Assembly (NCBI RefSeq): GCF_022898935.1
Contig: NZ_JALIRP010000001.1
Location: 434,001 to 498,000 of the forward strand
DNA from: Paenibacillus mangrovi
Lineage (GTDB): Bacteria; Bacillota; Bacilli; Paenibacillales; Paenibacillaceae
DNA: 64,000 bases
Reading direction: 5' to 3'
The translations under genes were made by a program, and so were the position numbers. Positions 1 through 9,657 of this stretch are shown one piece after another (position 1 is the first letter of the stretch; every line of letters starts with the position of its first letter). Below the pieces are notes generated by a model. That model was not told the DNA's origin and made no database searches. It was given only the letters and a program-made list of their open reading frames with translations.

Positions 1-599
1 TCTCAATCCTTGGGATTGTACTGCTTCAAGCATTGAACACAACATTAGGTGAATCCAATATGATAACTTTCCTGTATATTCACAGCTTTCTTCCTTATAT
101 GATTTATTTTTCAATGGGTATATTTTGGTTAAAGTGTTGGAGTAAAGTGAAGTCTAATGGGTTCATGGCGTTATTATCTATACTAGTATACTTTGGCATT
201 CGTAATTTAACTGTATTAGATCATGTATTAGGGCCATATTTAAAATTGTTATGGATCATTCCCCTAAGCTATTCTGTTATTTGGTTTGGTTACAACGGGC
301 CTTCCATCTTACATAAAATGGTGAAAAAGACTGGTGATTTGAGTTTCGGGGTTTATATTTGGCATATGGTTATCATTAATCTATTTATGTACTATAACGT
401 TACAAAAACTCTTGCTGGGTGGCCATCTACTTTAATCCATGTGCTTGTAATTATATCTACATTTGTTCTAGCAGCATTATCCTGGAGGTTTATTGAACGG
501 CCAGTATTAAAATTTAAACCTTATACATCGCGCGCAGGAATGGAGGATGAATCGAAGAGAACAGAAAACCTTATTGTTGCGAATGAATACATTAATTGA
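1..599 (+). CDS. Acyltransferase-3 family membrane protein, C-terminal part (cut by window edge)
   Basis: The frame is open from base 3, so the gene begins before the window. The visible ~199 residues hold several hydrophobic helices and end with the block typical of acyltransferase-3 (OafA/WecH-like) proteins: GDLSFGVYIWHM, then LSWRFIERPVLKF. These membrane enzymes O-acetylate or otherwise acylate cell-surface polysaccharides. The stop lies just before the following glycosyltransferase start, so the two are probably co-transcribed. The region is markedly AT-rich compared with DNA after about 5.3 kb, as is usual for exchangeable polysaccharide loci. The acceptor sugar cannot be read from the sequence. 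Confidence 0.85.
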   Translation, partial: SILGIVLLQALNTTLGESNMITFLYIHSFLPYMIYFSMGIFWLKCWSKVKSNGFMALLSILVYFGIRNLTVLDHVLGPYLKLLWIIPLSYSVIWFGYNGPSILHKMVKKTGDLSFGVYIWHMVIINLFMYYNVTKTLAGWPSTLIHVLVIISTFVLAALSWRFIERPVLKFKPYTSRAGMEDESKRTENLIVANEYIN

Positions 600-616
600 T
601 ATCGGGAGTTATATGC

Positions 617-2011
617 ATGAGAATATTACATGTTACATTAGGATTGCCGCCCTTACGTACAGGAGGGTTAACGAAATATAGTGTTGATTTAATGTTGACA
701 CAACAGCAATTGTTACATGAAGTTATTGTGTTGTACCCAGGACATTATACGCTAACAGGAAGTTTAAGGGTAAAGAAGAATGATTCATATCAAGGGATTC
801 AAGTATATGAGATTATTAATCCATTACCAGTCCCCTTATTAGGTGGGGTTAAAAAACCAAGGGAATATATGAAACAAATTAATGGGCAGCAGTATACTAC
901 CTTTCTACAGCAATTGAATCCGGATATTATACACGTCCATACCTTAATGGGATTGCACAAAGAGTTTCTCGAAGCTGCTAAAGCACTAGGTATTCGAATG
1001 GTGTTTACTTCACATGATTATTTTGGCATTTGCCCTAAAGTAAATTTATTAGATTCATCTGGGACTGTATGCGAAAGCTACAAGGATGGGATAGAATGTG
1101 TTTCTTGTAATCAGGGAGGATACAGTAGTACGATGATTCGTCTTATGCAATCACGGGCGTATAGATATTTTAAAGAAAGTCGTGCAGTAACGTTGCTGCG
1201 TAAAAGAGTAAAGCACCGTTTTCGAGCAGAGAATCGAAAGAGATCATCTGATGCTAGCAATAACATCAAGAAAGATCCTGTCATGGGACTATCTTATGTA
1301 GAACTCCGGAAATATTATATGGAGATGCTTCAGTTCATGAACGGTATTCATTTCAATAGTTCTGTTGCCCAACAAGAATATCATCGTTATGGACAGTGGA
1401 ATGGCAAAGTCATATCGATTACCCATAGAGATATACAAGATCGCCGCTCCATTCGCACGGTCCAGTCAGCAGATAAGCCTTTACGGTTCACCTATCTAGG
1501 TCCGGTGGATGCGTATAAAGGCTTTTTTCTATTGCATCAAAGTTTACAGCAGCTGAGGAAGCATAGTTATATGAATTGGTGTCTTCAGGTATACGGTGAT
1601 ATGAGTCATGCTAGTGAACTTTTCAATACAGAAAAGTATACGTTCCATGGAAAGTATTGTTATGATGATCTTTCTCATATTTTTGAAAATACAGATATTC
1701 TGGTGATACCGAGTATATGCAAAGAAACATTTGGTTTTACTGGATTGGAGGCATTGTCGTACGGTGTACCGGTACTTATTGCCGATACGGTAGGATTTAA
1801 AGATATGATCCGGAACGGCGTTACAGGATTTATTGTCAAACCAGAAGTTAAGGAGCTCGCAGATCAACTTCGTAACATTATTGAGAATCGAGACATTTTA
1901 AATGTAATGAACCAGAACATCAATGAAATGGATATTCAGTTCTCGATGGAACGGCATGTAGAACAGTTAATGGATTGGTATTCTCACTTGGAAGCTGAGG
2001 TAATCGTATGA
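617..2011 (+). CDS. GT4-family glycosyltransferase
   Basis: A 464-residue GT-B glycosyltransferase. The N-terminus (MRILHVTLGLPPLRTGGLTK) has the glycine-rich acceptor loop, HVHTLMGLH and FTSHDYFGICPK are typical of GT4 donors to capsule or EPS chains, and KETFGFTGLEAL near residue 370 is the E-x7-E nucleotide-sugar motif. The ATG at 617 is preferred over an in-frame TTG 21 bases upstream because GGGAG lies 8 bases before it. The stop overlaps the start of the next glycosyltransferase by four bases, so translation is probably coupled. The cysteine-rich insert (about residues 145-170) is common in this subgroup. Donor and acceptor are unknown. Confidence 0.88.
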   Translation: MRILHVTLGLPPLRTGGLTKYSVDLMLTQQQLLHEVIVLYPGHYTLTGSLRVKKNDSYQGIQVYEIINPLPVPLLGGVKKPREYMKQINGQQYTTFLQQLNPDIIHVHTLMGLHKEFLEAAKALGIRMVFTSHDYFGICPKVNLLDSSGTVCESYKDGIECVSCNQGGYSSTMIRLMQSRAYRYFKESRAVTLLRKRVKHRFRAENRKRSSDASNNIKKDPVMGLSYVELRKYYMEMLQFMNGIHFNSSVAQQEYHRYGQWNGKVISITHRDIQDRRSIRTVQSADKPLRFTYLGPVDAYKGFFLLHQSLQQLRKHSYMNWCLQVYGDMSHASELFNTEKYTFHGKYCYDDLSHIFENTDILVIPSICKETFGFTGLEALSYGVPVLIADTVGFKDMIRNGVTGFIVKPEVKELADQLRNIIENRDILNVMNQNINEMDIQFSMERHVEQLMDWYSHLEAEVIV

Positions 2012-3246
2012 CGAAGCATATATTTATTGTTGGATCGAAAGGTATTCCTGCGAAGTATGGCGGATTTGAAACGTTCGTAGATCAATTGACAGAACGTAAG
2101 AAAAACAATGAAATTCAGTATCATGTAGCCTGTCTATCGGACCGTAAGAGCGAATATATTCATAACGGAGCTCGTTGTTTTGAAGTGAAAGTACCACGAA
2201 TAGGGAGTGCTAGAGCTGTTCTATACGATGTGCTGAGTTTGCGGGAATGTATTCGCTATATAAAGAAAAATAAATTATATAACAGTACGGTTTACATTTT
2301 GGCCTGTCGAATAGGGCCTTTTTTTTATGTCTTTAAAAGGAAATTATCCAAAATGGGTGTTCAAGTACTCGTCAATCCTGATGGCCATGAATGGAAACGA
2401 GGAAAATGGAATGCATTGATTAAGCGGTATTGGAAGCTATCGGAAAGACTTATGGTGAAGCATGCTGATCTATTAGTATGTGATTCAAAAGGAATTGAAC
2501 AATATATCCAGCAAGACTACGCATCTTACAAGCCGAACACGATCTTTATTGCTTATGGAGCAGATATTACAAAATCGACTTTGGAAGATTGCGATGAAAA
2601 GTTAATAAACTGGATTGAACGGTTTCAAGTATGGCCGAATGAATATTACTTAATCATTGGCCGATTTGTTCCAGAGAATAATTATGAGCTCATGATCACG
2701 GAGTTTATGAAGTCGAGTTCGAATAAGGATTTAATTATAATTACAGGAGTAGAGACGAACCCATTTTATCAAGAATTGCTCGAAAAAACGAATTTTACTC
2801 AGGATAAGCGTATCAAATTCGTAGGAACGGTTTATGATCAACAACTGCTTAAGAAAATTCGAGAACTTGCCTACGGATATTTACACGGTCATGAGGTAGG
2901 CGGAACGAATCCATCACTACTTGAAGCATTGGCTTCCACTAAGTTGAATTTACTATATGACGTCGTTTTTAACAGAGAAGTTGGTGAAGATGGAGCAGTT
3001 TATTTTACCAAAGAACAGGGTTCACTTGCCAAACTAATTGATACCGCAGATCAATATTCCCATACGATGATCTCACAATTGGAACAAGCGGCTAAACATA
3101 GAATTACAATGGCATATGCTTGGGAGAGTATTGTGGACAAATATGAGCGAATCTTCATAGATGAGGAGTTATCGGAATTTGAAAGGGAACAACATAGGAA
3201 TTGGAAACAGAGCCGGACTGTATCGATGAATGAACATCATGTGTAG
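2008..3246 (+). CDS. DUF1972/GT4 glycosyltransferase, rhamnosyltransferase-like
   Basis: This 412-residue protein begins with the DUF1972 signature (FIVGSKGIPAKYGGFETFVDQL), which precedes a GT4 domain in Cps2T/WchF-type beta-1,4-rhamnosyltransferases of streptococcal capsules. The C-terminal half carries GYLHGHEVGGTNPSLLEAL near residues 290-308, the nucleotide-sugar site of that family. Its start overlaps the preceding gene by four bases. By family it would add the second sugar (often rhamnose) to a lipid-linked repeat unit; the actual sugar is an inference. Base composition is AT-rich like its neighbours. Confidence 0.85.
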   Translation: MTKHIFIVGSKGIPAKYGGFETFVDQLTERKKNNEIQYHVACLSDRKSEYIHNGARCFEVKVPRIGSARAVLYDVLSLRECIRYIKKNKLYNSTVYILACRIGPFFYVFKRKLSKMGVQVLVNPDGHEWKRGKWNALIKRYWKLSERLMVKHADLLVCDSKGIEQYIQQDYASYKPNTIFIAYGADITKSTLEDCDEKLINWIERFQVWPNEYYLIIGRFVPENNYELMITEFMKSSSNKDLIIITGVETNPFYQELLEKTNFTQDKRIKFVGTVYDQQLLKKIRELAYGYLHGHEVGGTNPSLLEALASTKLNLLYDVVFNREVGEDGAVYFTKEQGSLAKLIDTADQYSHTMISQLEQAAKHRITMAYAWESIVDKYERIFIDEELSEFEREQHRNWKQSRTVSMNEHHV

Positions 3247-3424
3247 TTGCTAGTTGAAACCTGCCTCTTCGTGATCACGCCGTATCGTCTATTACAATGA
3301 ATTCAGAATTTGGAGGAATCTTTTGATAAATTTGACTACAGCAAAAGAGATTCGCTCTGAATATGATACATTGCAATTAGAAATAGATAGGTGTGAAAGA
3401 TAGAATTGGGGAGGTTCATAACAC

Positions 3425-5617
3425 ATGATAGATTTCAAACAAAAGCTCAAAAAAGTAATGAAGTCCATCCTTCCTCCAAAAAATAATTCGTTGGCTACGG
3501 GTGAAGAAGGAGATTTGGTTAAAGCTTTTATATCAGCAGCTTCGGATCTGCCTGTTAATTCTGTTACTACAGCTAATATTGTAGATGGCGCTGTAACGGG
3601 CCCCAAGCTTGCAAGTAGTTCAGTTTCTGCAGATAAATTAAATTTGCCTTGGCTAAGTGTGACGGATACAACACACTTCGCAAATTCACTTGCGAGCTTG
3701 AAAGCGAATGGCGGCGGAATTCTTGTATTGCCAAGTGGTACTTATGCAGTGAATGCAGATACGACAGTAGATGCTAGCATCACGTTACATTTTATGAATG
3801 GAGCGAAACTGAATATTGCAAGCGGGAAGAAATTGATTCTTAACGGTAATATTGAAGCAGGACTTGTACAAATTTTTACTGGTAATGGTGTGATCACAGG
3901 CCGCCCCCAAATAAAGGAACTCTATCCACAGTGGTTTGGGGCTATTGCAGATGGTAAGAACGATGACACCCAGGGAATCCAGACAGCTATTAATACAGCT
4001 TCTTCAATAGGAGGGACTGTGGTATTTCCGCCTGGGTTATATAATGCCAGCTCATTGAATGTGAAATCGAATGTCAGGATTGTCGGAGAGAAAGGGGCGG
4101 TTCTTCAGTCCACATCGGCAACTAGTCCGGATACGATATTTAATGCAATGGGTGTTTCTAATTTTGAAATCGCAGAGTTGGAAGGGAAAATTAGTTTTAT
4201 CTTGAATGGGTGTTCTGATTTTGTTATTCGAAGCCTATATGTGCGTGGAAATACTGCGAACTGGTACTTGTATCAAGCATCAGATGGGATGATACTAAAC
4301 AATCAAATTGAGAATACGCTCAATACGACGGAGCGAATTATTTATTTGAATGATTGTACCACCATGCTTGTGGATGGTAATCGAATCCAAAATACGACTT
4401 TATTTAATAATGTAGGTCCTAACAATAACACGGGGATTAATGTTTCTTCTTCAAAATACTGCAAGGTGAGCAACAATCATGTTGAAAACTGTGGCGGTCA
4501 AGGAATTTGTTTTGATACCAATATAGGAATATCAGACATTAATGAAAGACAATGTTTTAGTAACATTGCGATAGCGAATATTGTAATCGGGAACGGACAG
4601 GAAGGTATTACAGCATTCTCCTCCAATCAATTCGAGACCTATGATATAACAATCGCTAACAATATCTGTATTAACAATAGATATGATGGAATCGAAATAT
4701 GGGGTGTTAGACAATGTATTGTAGAAGGAAATAGTATTAGTGCTCCATTGATGAAGGAATATAGTTTTGGAGCTATTAATATCTATGGGTCGAAGGATAT
4801 AATTGTTAATGGCAATTCTATTGAGAATGTTCCCAACTCTGGGATTGCAACAGCTTATGGCTATAATTATCCTGAACCTACTTGTTCAAATATTATGATA
4901 ACGAATAATCGTATTCAGAACTGGAATTACCAAGACTTAAACCCTACTGTAAATCATGATCAAAATTGTGGCATTAACTTATTCGGTGGGGATTACACCG
5001 TTGTACGAGGTAATATATTTATGGATACAAAATCGGGAAGAAAGTATGGAATAAAGGCAATATCGGTCGTACAAGGCCATCATTATATACAAGGAAATGT
5101 GAATCCGGGCAATCTGCCTATTGATGACCATGTTGAGGCTGATATGATATGGGTAGGCAGACAAATAGCAGATCGCATTCCGATGCTGCGGATGTCTCAA
5201 CTACAAGGTGATATCAACAATGGTTCAATGTCTGGCGTTGATCCGGGATCTGTGTGGTATAACGCCAATAAATTTGCGCTTTTCTTCAAAGGCTACGAAA
5301 AGGCCATGCTCACCCCGATGATCATTGATGAGAACAGTACCTCCGGATTTCCATCTGCGGATTATGCGCCGGGTTATATGCAGTATCAGCTTCAGACAGG
5401 ACGACTCTTTTTCCGGGGCAAAACGGGCAGCTCCAACGGAAAATATACCGAAGTAGTGATGAAAGATAAATTTATCAACTTGAAAAGAAGCACAGAAGTT
5501 ACCAAAACACCGGTGGAAGGCGACACGTATTACGACCCGACGAAGAAAAAACCGGTCTATTTTGACGGAACGAATTGGAGAGACTACGCGGGTAATATCG
5601 TCAACGTGAATCCGTAA
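3425..5617 (+). CDS. Right-handed beta-helix (pectate-lyase-3 superfamily) protein
   Basis: A 730-residue protein with no obvious signal peptide. Residues ~35-65 (SVTTANIVDGAVTGPKLAS and following) resemble linkers of phage tail fibres. From residue ~166, YPQWFGAIADGKNDDTQGIQ is the entry of pectate-lyase-3/GH28-like beta-helix domains, followed by repeated short rungs rich in N, G and I up to ~560. The last ~140 residues form a separate domain ending YYDPTKKKPVYFDGTNWRDY. The ATG follows GGGGAGG at a suitable distance. It follows the glycosyltransferases, so it may process or bind the polysaccharide they make; no catalytic residues could be assigned. The 5' three quarters are AT-rich and the 3' end is not. 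Confidence 0.78.
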   Translation: MIDFKQKLKKVMKSILPPKNNSLATGEEGDLVKAFISAASDLPVNSVTTANIVDGAVTGPKLASSSVSADKLNLPWLSVTDTTHFANSLASLKANGGGILVLPSGTYAVNADTTVDASITLHFMNGAKLNIASGKKLILNGNIEAGLVQIFTGNGVITGRPQIKELYPQWFGAIADGKNDDTQGIQTAINTASSIGGTVVFPPGLYNASSLNVKSNVRIVGEKGAVLQSTSATSPDTIFNAMGVSNFEIAELEGKISFILNGCSDFVIRSLYVRGNTANWYLYQASDGMILNNQIENTLNTTERIIYLNDCTTMLVDGNRIQNTTLFNNVGPNNNTGINVSSSKYCKVSNNHVENCGGQGICFDTNIGISDINERQCFSNIAIANIVIGNGQEGITAFSSNQFETYDITIANNICINNRYDGIEIWGVRQCIVEGNSISAPLMKEYSFGAINIYGSKDIIVNGNSIENVPNSGIATAYGYNYPEPTCSNIMITNNRIQNWNYQDLNPTVNHDQNCGINLFGGDYTVVRGNIFMDTKSGRKYGIKAISVVQGHHYIQGNVNPGNLPIDDHVEADMIWVGRQIADRIPMLRMSQLQGDINNGSMSGVDPGSVWYNANKFALFFKGYEKAMLTPMIIDENSTSGFPSADYAPGYMQYQLQTGRLFFRGKTGSSNGKYTEVVMKDKFINLKRSTEVTKTPVEGDTYYDPTKKKPVYFDGTNWRDYAGNIVNVNP

Positions 5618-5723
5618 ATATGCAGACTAGAATTGAATCAGAGAGCTTTTTTATCTGCTCTAGCTGATGTCAGTTCTTTTTTTTGTTCTTGAAAATATCA
5701 AACCTATGAGAAGGTGGCATACC

Positions 5724-6821
5724 ATGCAAAAAACCATGACCGGACTCATTAAAGAGCACCGCGCTCCCGGCGCGGTGCTTAAAGAGGTTCCTGTTCCGAC
5801 AATCGGTCCGGATGAAGTGCTCGTTAAGGTTAAAGCAAGCTCCATCTGCGGTACGGATGTACATATATACAACTGGGATGAATGGGCCGAAAAGTCGGTC
5901 GTGACCGGAAACGTATTCGGTCATGAATTTGCCGGAATCGTCATGGAGATCGGCGAACAGGTCGAAAACGTCCGGATCGGTGATCATGTGTCCGCCGAAG
6001 GGCATATGGTTTGTGGACAATGCAAAGCATGCCGCACCGGAAACGCACATGTCTGCCTTCATACCCGCAGCTTCGGTATTAACGCACCGGGCTGTTTTGC
6101 GGAGTATGCAGTCGTGAAGGCCGGCAGCATTATTCAAAATGATCCGGCTATGCCATATGAACTGGCTTGTCTGCAGGATCCTTTGGGCAATGCCGTACAT
6201 ACGGTTCTCTCCGGTGACATCGTTGGCAAATCCGTACTAATCGTAGGAGCAGGCTTGATCGGACTGATGGCTATATCCGTAGCAAAAGCCTGCGGAGCCG
6301 GACTCGTCATGGCGGCGGATATTCATCCTTACCGTCTAAACATGGCGCATCAGATGGGAGCGGACATCGTCATCGATAGCTCCAAGACTAGTCTGCCGCA
6401 GGTGGTCCGTGATGTTACAGGTGGCGGAGGTGCTGAGGTCGTGCTGGAAATGTCGGGTCATCCGGACGGTATCCGGAACGGTTTTGAGGCGGCGGCCTGC
6501 GCAGCCCGCGTTTCTCTATTAGGCATACCGACTCGCGATGTGGCGATGGATCTGGGCCAAATCATCTTCAAGGGCATCCGGGTGGAGGGAATTACCGGCC
6601 GCCGGATGTACGAAACCTGGTACCAGATGAAGGGGCTCCTGCGAAATGGAAACTTAGGATTGGACAAACTGGTGACTCATACTTGCTCGCTGGACCGCTT
6701 TGAAGAAGCTTTTGACCTGATGAAAAGCGGTGCCTGCGGTAAAATTGTTTTCTTAAATGAGCTCACGGGCCACTTCGAGGCTGTACAGGATCCGTCAACC
6801 CCGATGTTGCTGCATGTATAA
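5724..6821 (+). CDS. tdh: L-threonine 3-dehydrogenase
   Basis: A 365-residue zinc-dependent medium-chain dehydrogenase oxidising L-threonine to 2-amino-3-ketobutyrate with NAD+. Catalytic-zinc residues are C42 (SSICGTD) and H67-E68 (FGHE); the structural zinc site is C97, C100, C103 and C111; VGAGLIGL is the NAD-binding turn. The stretch GRRMYETWYQMKGLL and the ending SGACGKIVF match threonine dehydrogenase rather than sorbitol dehydrogenase. The start was set at the ATG preceded by AGAAGGTGG, since an upstream in-frame start adds a non-conserved extension. The usual partner kbl is not adjacent, so the product may leave as aminoacetone or be used by a distant kbl. Confidence 0.88.
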   Translation: MQKTMTGLIKEHRAPGAVLKEVPVPTIGPDEVLVKVKASSICGTDVHIYNWDEWAEKSVVTGNVFGHEFAGIVMEIGEQVENVRIGDHVSAEGHMVCGQCKACRTGNAHVCLHTRSFGINAPGCFAEYAVVKAGSIIQNDPAMPYELACLQDPLGNAVHTVLSGDIVGKSVLIVGAGLIGLMAISVAKACGAGLVMAADIHPYRLNMAHQMGADIVIDSSKTSLPQVVRDVTGGGGAEVVLEMSGHPDGIRNGFEAAACAARVSLLGIPTRDVAMDLGQIIFKGIRVEGITGRRMYETWYQMKGLLRNGNLGLDKLVTHTCSLDRFEEAFDLMKSGACGKIVFLNELTGHFEAVQDPSTPMLLHV

Positions 6822-6831
6822 GAAACAAAAC

Positions 6832-6886
6832 TAAAAAAGCAGGGAGCCTGCCGTAAAGACATCATTGTCTATGGCATGGTCCCTGA
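6832..6886 (-). terminator. Rho-independent terminator of the ABC-2 operon
   Basis: Read on the minus strand, CAGGGA and TCCCTG close a long stem with matching inner segments (AGACA/TGTCT, GCC/GGC), followed by CTTTTTTAG. It lies just after the ATPase gene stop. Confidence 0.8.
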
Positions 6887-6893
6887 CAACTCC

Positions 6894-7916
6894 TCAATAT
6901 ACCCGGTGAATCACGTCCTCGAAATCAGGTTCCTCCATATGAATATCCGCAACCTCGCCCCAGCCGCTGACCATCCGCAGGATGTCCATGGCTTTGACCT
7001 GCTGCCTGTTGGCTTCAATATGTACCTCATGGCTTCCGGCGTCAACGATCTGAAAAGTGCGCTCCGCATCCAAGCCGAGTTCAACCGGAAGGCACTGATC
7101 TTGAGGCGCCGGCAGTTGATAGGTTCCGTGAAACGTAACCCGGATGAGCGTAGGCAGTCCAATTTTATCCCGCAGATTTTCGATGGTTCCTTCGTAGCTG
7201 AGCTGCCCGTGATTGATCACCATGACCCGTTCGCACAGCTGCTCGATGTCATCCATATCATGGGTGGTGAGCAGGATCGTTTTTCCGAACTCGCTGTTCA
7301 GCTTTTTTAGAAATCCACGGATACTGCGCTTTGCTGTCACATCCAGGCCTATCGTGGGCTCATCGAGAAAAAGGACATCTGGATCATGCAGCATGGAGGC
7401 GGCGATGTCTGCCCGCATACGTTGTCCGAGGGATAGCTTGCGAACAGGCGTAAGCCAAAATTCTTTCAAATCCAGCAGTTCCCCCATCTCCCCTTGACGC
7501 TTCTCCTTTTCGTCAGGAGCCACCTTATACATATGAGCCAAAATATCATACGAATCCTTGACAGGCAGATCCCACCACAACTGGCTGCGCTGGCCGAATA
7601 CGACTCCGAGCCGCTTGGCGACTTGACGCCTGTGTTTATGCGGATTGATTCCGTTAATTTTCACTTCGCCCGAGGAAGGATGAAGAATTCCGGTCAGCAT
7701 TTTAATGGTGGTGGATTTGCCGGCTCCGTTCGGACCGATATACCCGACGAAATCTCCTTTTTGAATGGAAAAGCTGATGTCTTTTACCGCTTCCTTCATC
7801 CGGTATTCCCTAGTGAATAGGGTCCGAATGCCGGCGAAGCGGCCTTCCTTGACCACCGGCGTCCGGAACTGTTTGTGCAGTCCGCTAACCTCGATCATTG
7901 GCAGTGTATTTTTCAT
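6894..7916 (-). CDS. ABC-2 exporter ATP-binding protein
   Basis: A 340-residue ABC ATPase of the large subfamily paired with DUF990 permeases. Walker A is GPNGAGKSTT (residues 61-70), FGQRSQLWWDL spans the Q-loop region and is diagnostic for this subfamily, LSLGQRMRA is the signature and VLFLDEPTIGLD is Walker B. The ~70 C-terminal residues form the accessory domain seen in DrrA-like proteins. It is the last gene of a three-gene operon after two permeases and is followed by a terminator. The substrate is unknown; relatives export drugs or lipids. Confidence 0.9.
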   Translation of the reverse strand: MKNTLPMIEVSGLHKQFRTPVVKEGRFAGIRTLFTREYRMKEAVKDISFSIQKGDFVGYIGPNGAGKSTTIKMLTGILHPSSGEVKINGINPHKHRRQVAKRLGVVFGQRSQLWWDLPVKDSYDILAHMYKVAPDEKEKRQGEMGELLDLKEFWLTPVRKLSLGQRMRADIAASMLHDPDVLFLDEPTIGLDVTAKRSIRGFLKKLNSEFGKTILLTTHDMDDIEQLCERVMVINHGQLSYEGTIENLRDKIGLPTLIRVTFHGTYQLPAPQDQCLPVELGLDAERTFQIVDAGSHEVHIEANRQQVKAMDILRMVSGWGEVADIHMEEPDFEDVIHRVY

Positions 7917-7937
7917 AAGTTGATATCCCCTTTCCTT

Positions 7938-8738
7938 CTAGCTCCCTGTACTTTGATAACGGGTTAGCCCGAATTTCCAAAACCTCAAGCTGATGACGAG
8001 ACAAATGACTGCAAGCAAAGCTATGCCGTAGACCAGCCAAGAACCGTACTCTCCGCGGAGAATGAACAGGGAAGGGACATAGCCTACGAAGCCAACCGGA
8101 ATGACGATGAGCAGTAAGGACCGGAGCCAGGCAGGGTAGAGGACAAGCGGATAGCGGACAGCCGTTTGAGCGGCATCCTCTGTGAGTGTTTGCAGTTCAT
8201 TAATTCTTGTGATCCAAAATCCTACCGTTGCGGTGGCCAGTCCGATCGAGAATAGGATCACGCCTCCGGTGACAATGACGAACAGCGTATAAGGCAAGGC
8301 CAGCCAGGTAATTTGACCGCTGGATATCATTCCATGCATCGACCAGTAAAGGATCGCGCCTCCCTGAAGCAGTTCACCCGGCATCAGGCGGATGTTTTGC
8401 GACATCAGCGCAAGCAGAATCGGGACCGGACGGGTCAGCAGCTGATCAAGCTCACCTGTCGTCAAGTACCTCTCCAGATGATGGACATCACTTGCGAAAG
8501 TCCGGTACAGCGTTTTGGCGAGGGTCATGACAGCAAAAAGATACCCCACTTCATACAGTGACCAACCCTTAACCGCACCAAATTTGTTCAGGACGATGGA
8601 GATCATGAGAAACTCGGCGATTTGGATCGTCGCAGCGAGGACTGTGCCAAGAATAAAGTTAAACTTGTATTGCATTCGGCTGCGTATGCTTGAACGGATG
8701 AGAACCGCGTACAAATCCAGCCAATATTTGATAGTCAT
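7938..8738 (-). CDS. ABC-2 family permease (DUF990), second subunit
   Basis: A 266-residue protein with about six membrane helices. It begins MTIKYWLDLYAVLIRSSIRS and has RYLTTGELDQLLTRPV, the segment between helices that is typical of DUF990 (ABC2_membrane_6) permeases. The start at 8738 is chosen because GGAGGTGCAGGGAGG precedes it and because it overlaps the previous permease stop as ATGA. With the upstream permease it would form the heterodimeric channel driven by the downstream ATPase. Confidence 0.87.
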   Translation of the reverse strand: MTIKYWLDLYAVLIRSSIRSRMQYKFNFILGTVLAATIQIAEFLMISIVLNKFGAVKGWSLYEVGYLFAVMTLAKTLYRTFASDVHHLERYLTTGELDQLLTRPVPILLALMSQNIRLMPGELLQGGAILYWSMHGMISSGQITWLALPYTLFVIVTGGVILFSIGLATATVGFWITRINELQTLTEDAAQTAVRYPLVLYPAWLRSLLLIVIPVGFVGYVPSLFILRGEYGSWLVYGIALLAVICLVISLRFWKFGLTRYQSTGS

Positions 8739-9511
8739 CCTCCCTGCACCTCCACTTTCCGTCTGACCACGATAGTTACAAGTAGACAAAGCAGCGTAAA
8801 GAAAATGCACCATGCCAAAGAACCCAGTAAACTGCCTGCTTGCTCATAACCCAGATAGATGCGGGTCGGTACATACAGCAGATAGGGGTAAGGTGACATC
8901 CAGCTCACCGTCTGCAGCCAAGACGGCAGCCATTCCACCGGGATAAAGAAACCGGCGAGCAGATTCATAAGGGCATGATTGACCCAAAACAGCCAGTTCG
9001 ATTCCGTTGTCCACAGCGAAGTTGCACCGATAATGTAATTCATGCAGATGGACATGTAAGCAGAGGCGGCTAAAGCGACGAATGTGTACAGCAGCGTTGT
9101 CCAGTGGGTTGGCAGGGAGAGCCGGAACAGAACCATATACAGCAGATAGATGGGGAGAGATTTATAGATGAATTGATAGGCGATTTGTCCCCATTCCCTG
9201 CACATGCACAGAACAAACAAATGGACAGGGCGCATCAAATCCAGTGAGATTTGGCCTGTCCTGACAGCTTCCGGAATGCCGAGTCCATTCGTGATAAAGC
9301 CGGTAACCCACAGTGAAGCCTGGGTAAAAGCAATGTAGCCGATCATGCCGTGCACGCCATACTCTCCAAGCGGGCGGTCATGTCCGATTCCGATCCAGAT
9401 GCAAGCGTAGAGATAGCCGAAGAGAGCGCTCGCAACGTTGTGCAGCATGTGCGCCCCGCGGTAATGAAGATTGCGGGCATACGCTTTTGAAGCCAAAGAG
9501 AAATAGAGCAT
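8735..9511 (-). CDS. ABC-2 family permease (DUF990), first subunit
   Basis: A 258-residue permease starting MLYFSLASKAYARN, with about six hydrophobic helices and the family segment TGQISLDLMRPVHLF between helices 2 and 3. The ATG at 9511 follows GGAGGTG; a longer reading adds a charged, non-conserved leader. It is the first gene of the permease-permease-ATPase operon and overlaps the second permease by four bases. The cargo is not evident. Confidence 0.87.
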   Translation of the reverse strand: MLYFSLASKAYARNLHYRGAHMLHNVASALFGYLYACIWIGIGHDRPLGEYGVHGMIGYIAFTQASLWVTGFITNGLGIPEAVRTGQISLDLMRPVHLFVLCMCREWGQIAYQFIYKSLPIYLLYMVLFRLSLPTHWTTLLYTFVALAASAYMSICMNYIIGATSLWTTESNWLFWVNHALMNLLAGFFIPVEWLPSWLQTVSWMSPYPYLLYVPTRIYLGYEQAGSLLGSLAWCIFFTLLCLLVTIVVRRKVEVQGG

Positions 9512-9657
9512 TGCACACCTCCGATAAGTTTTGTAGCGACGAGATCCGTCAACTTCAGTCAAGGCGAACGAGTGAGAAGGATTCCATCATACCAAAATCT
9601 GGCTGAGGCCGCAATCAAAACTTTAGCAGGTGTGCGTGCTCCTTGATAAAACAATCC

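Noticed and set aside
6876..7310. Open 144-codon reading frame on the plus strand
   Set aside because: It is antisense to the ABC ATPase gene and starts inside its terminator.
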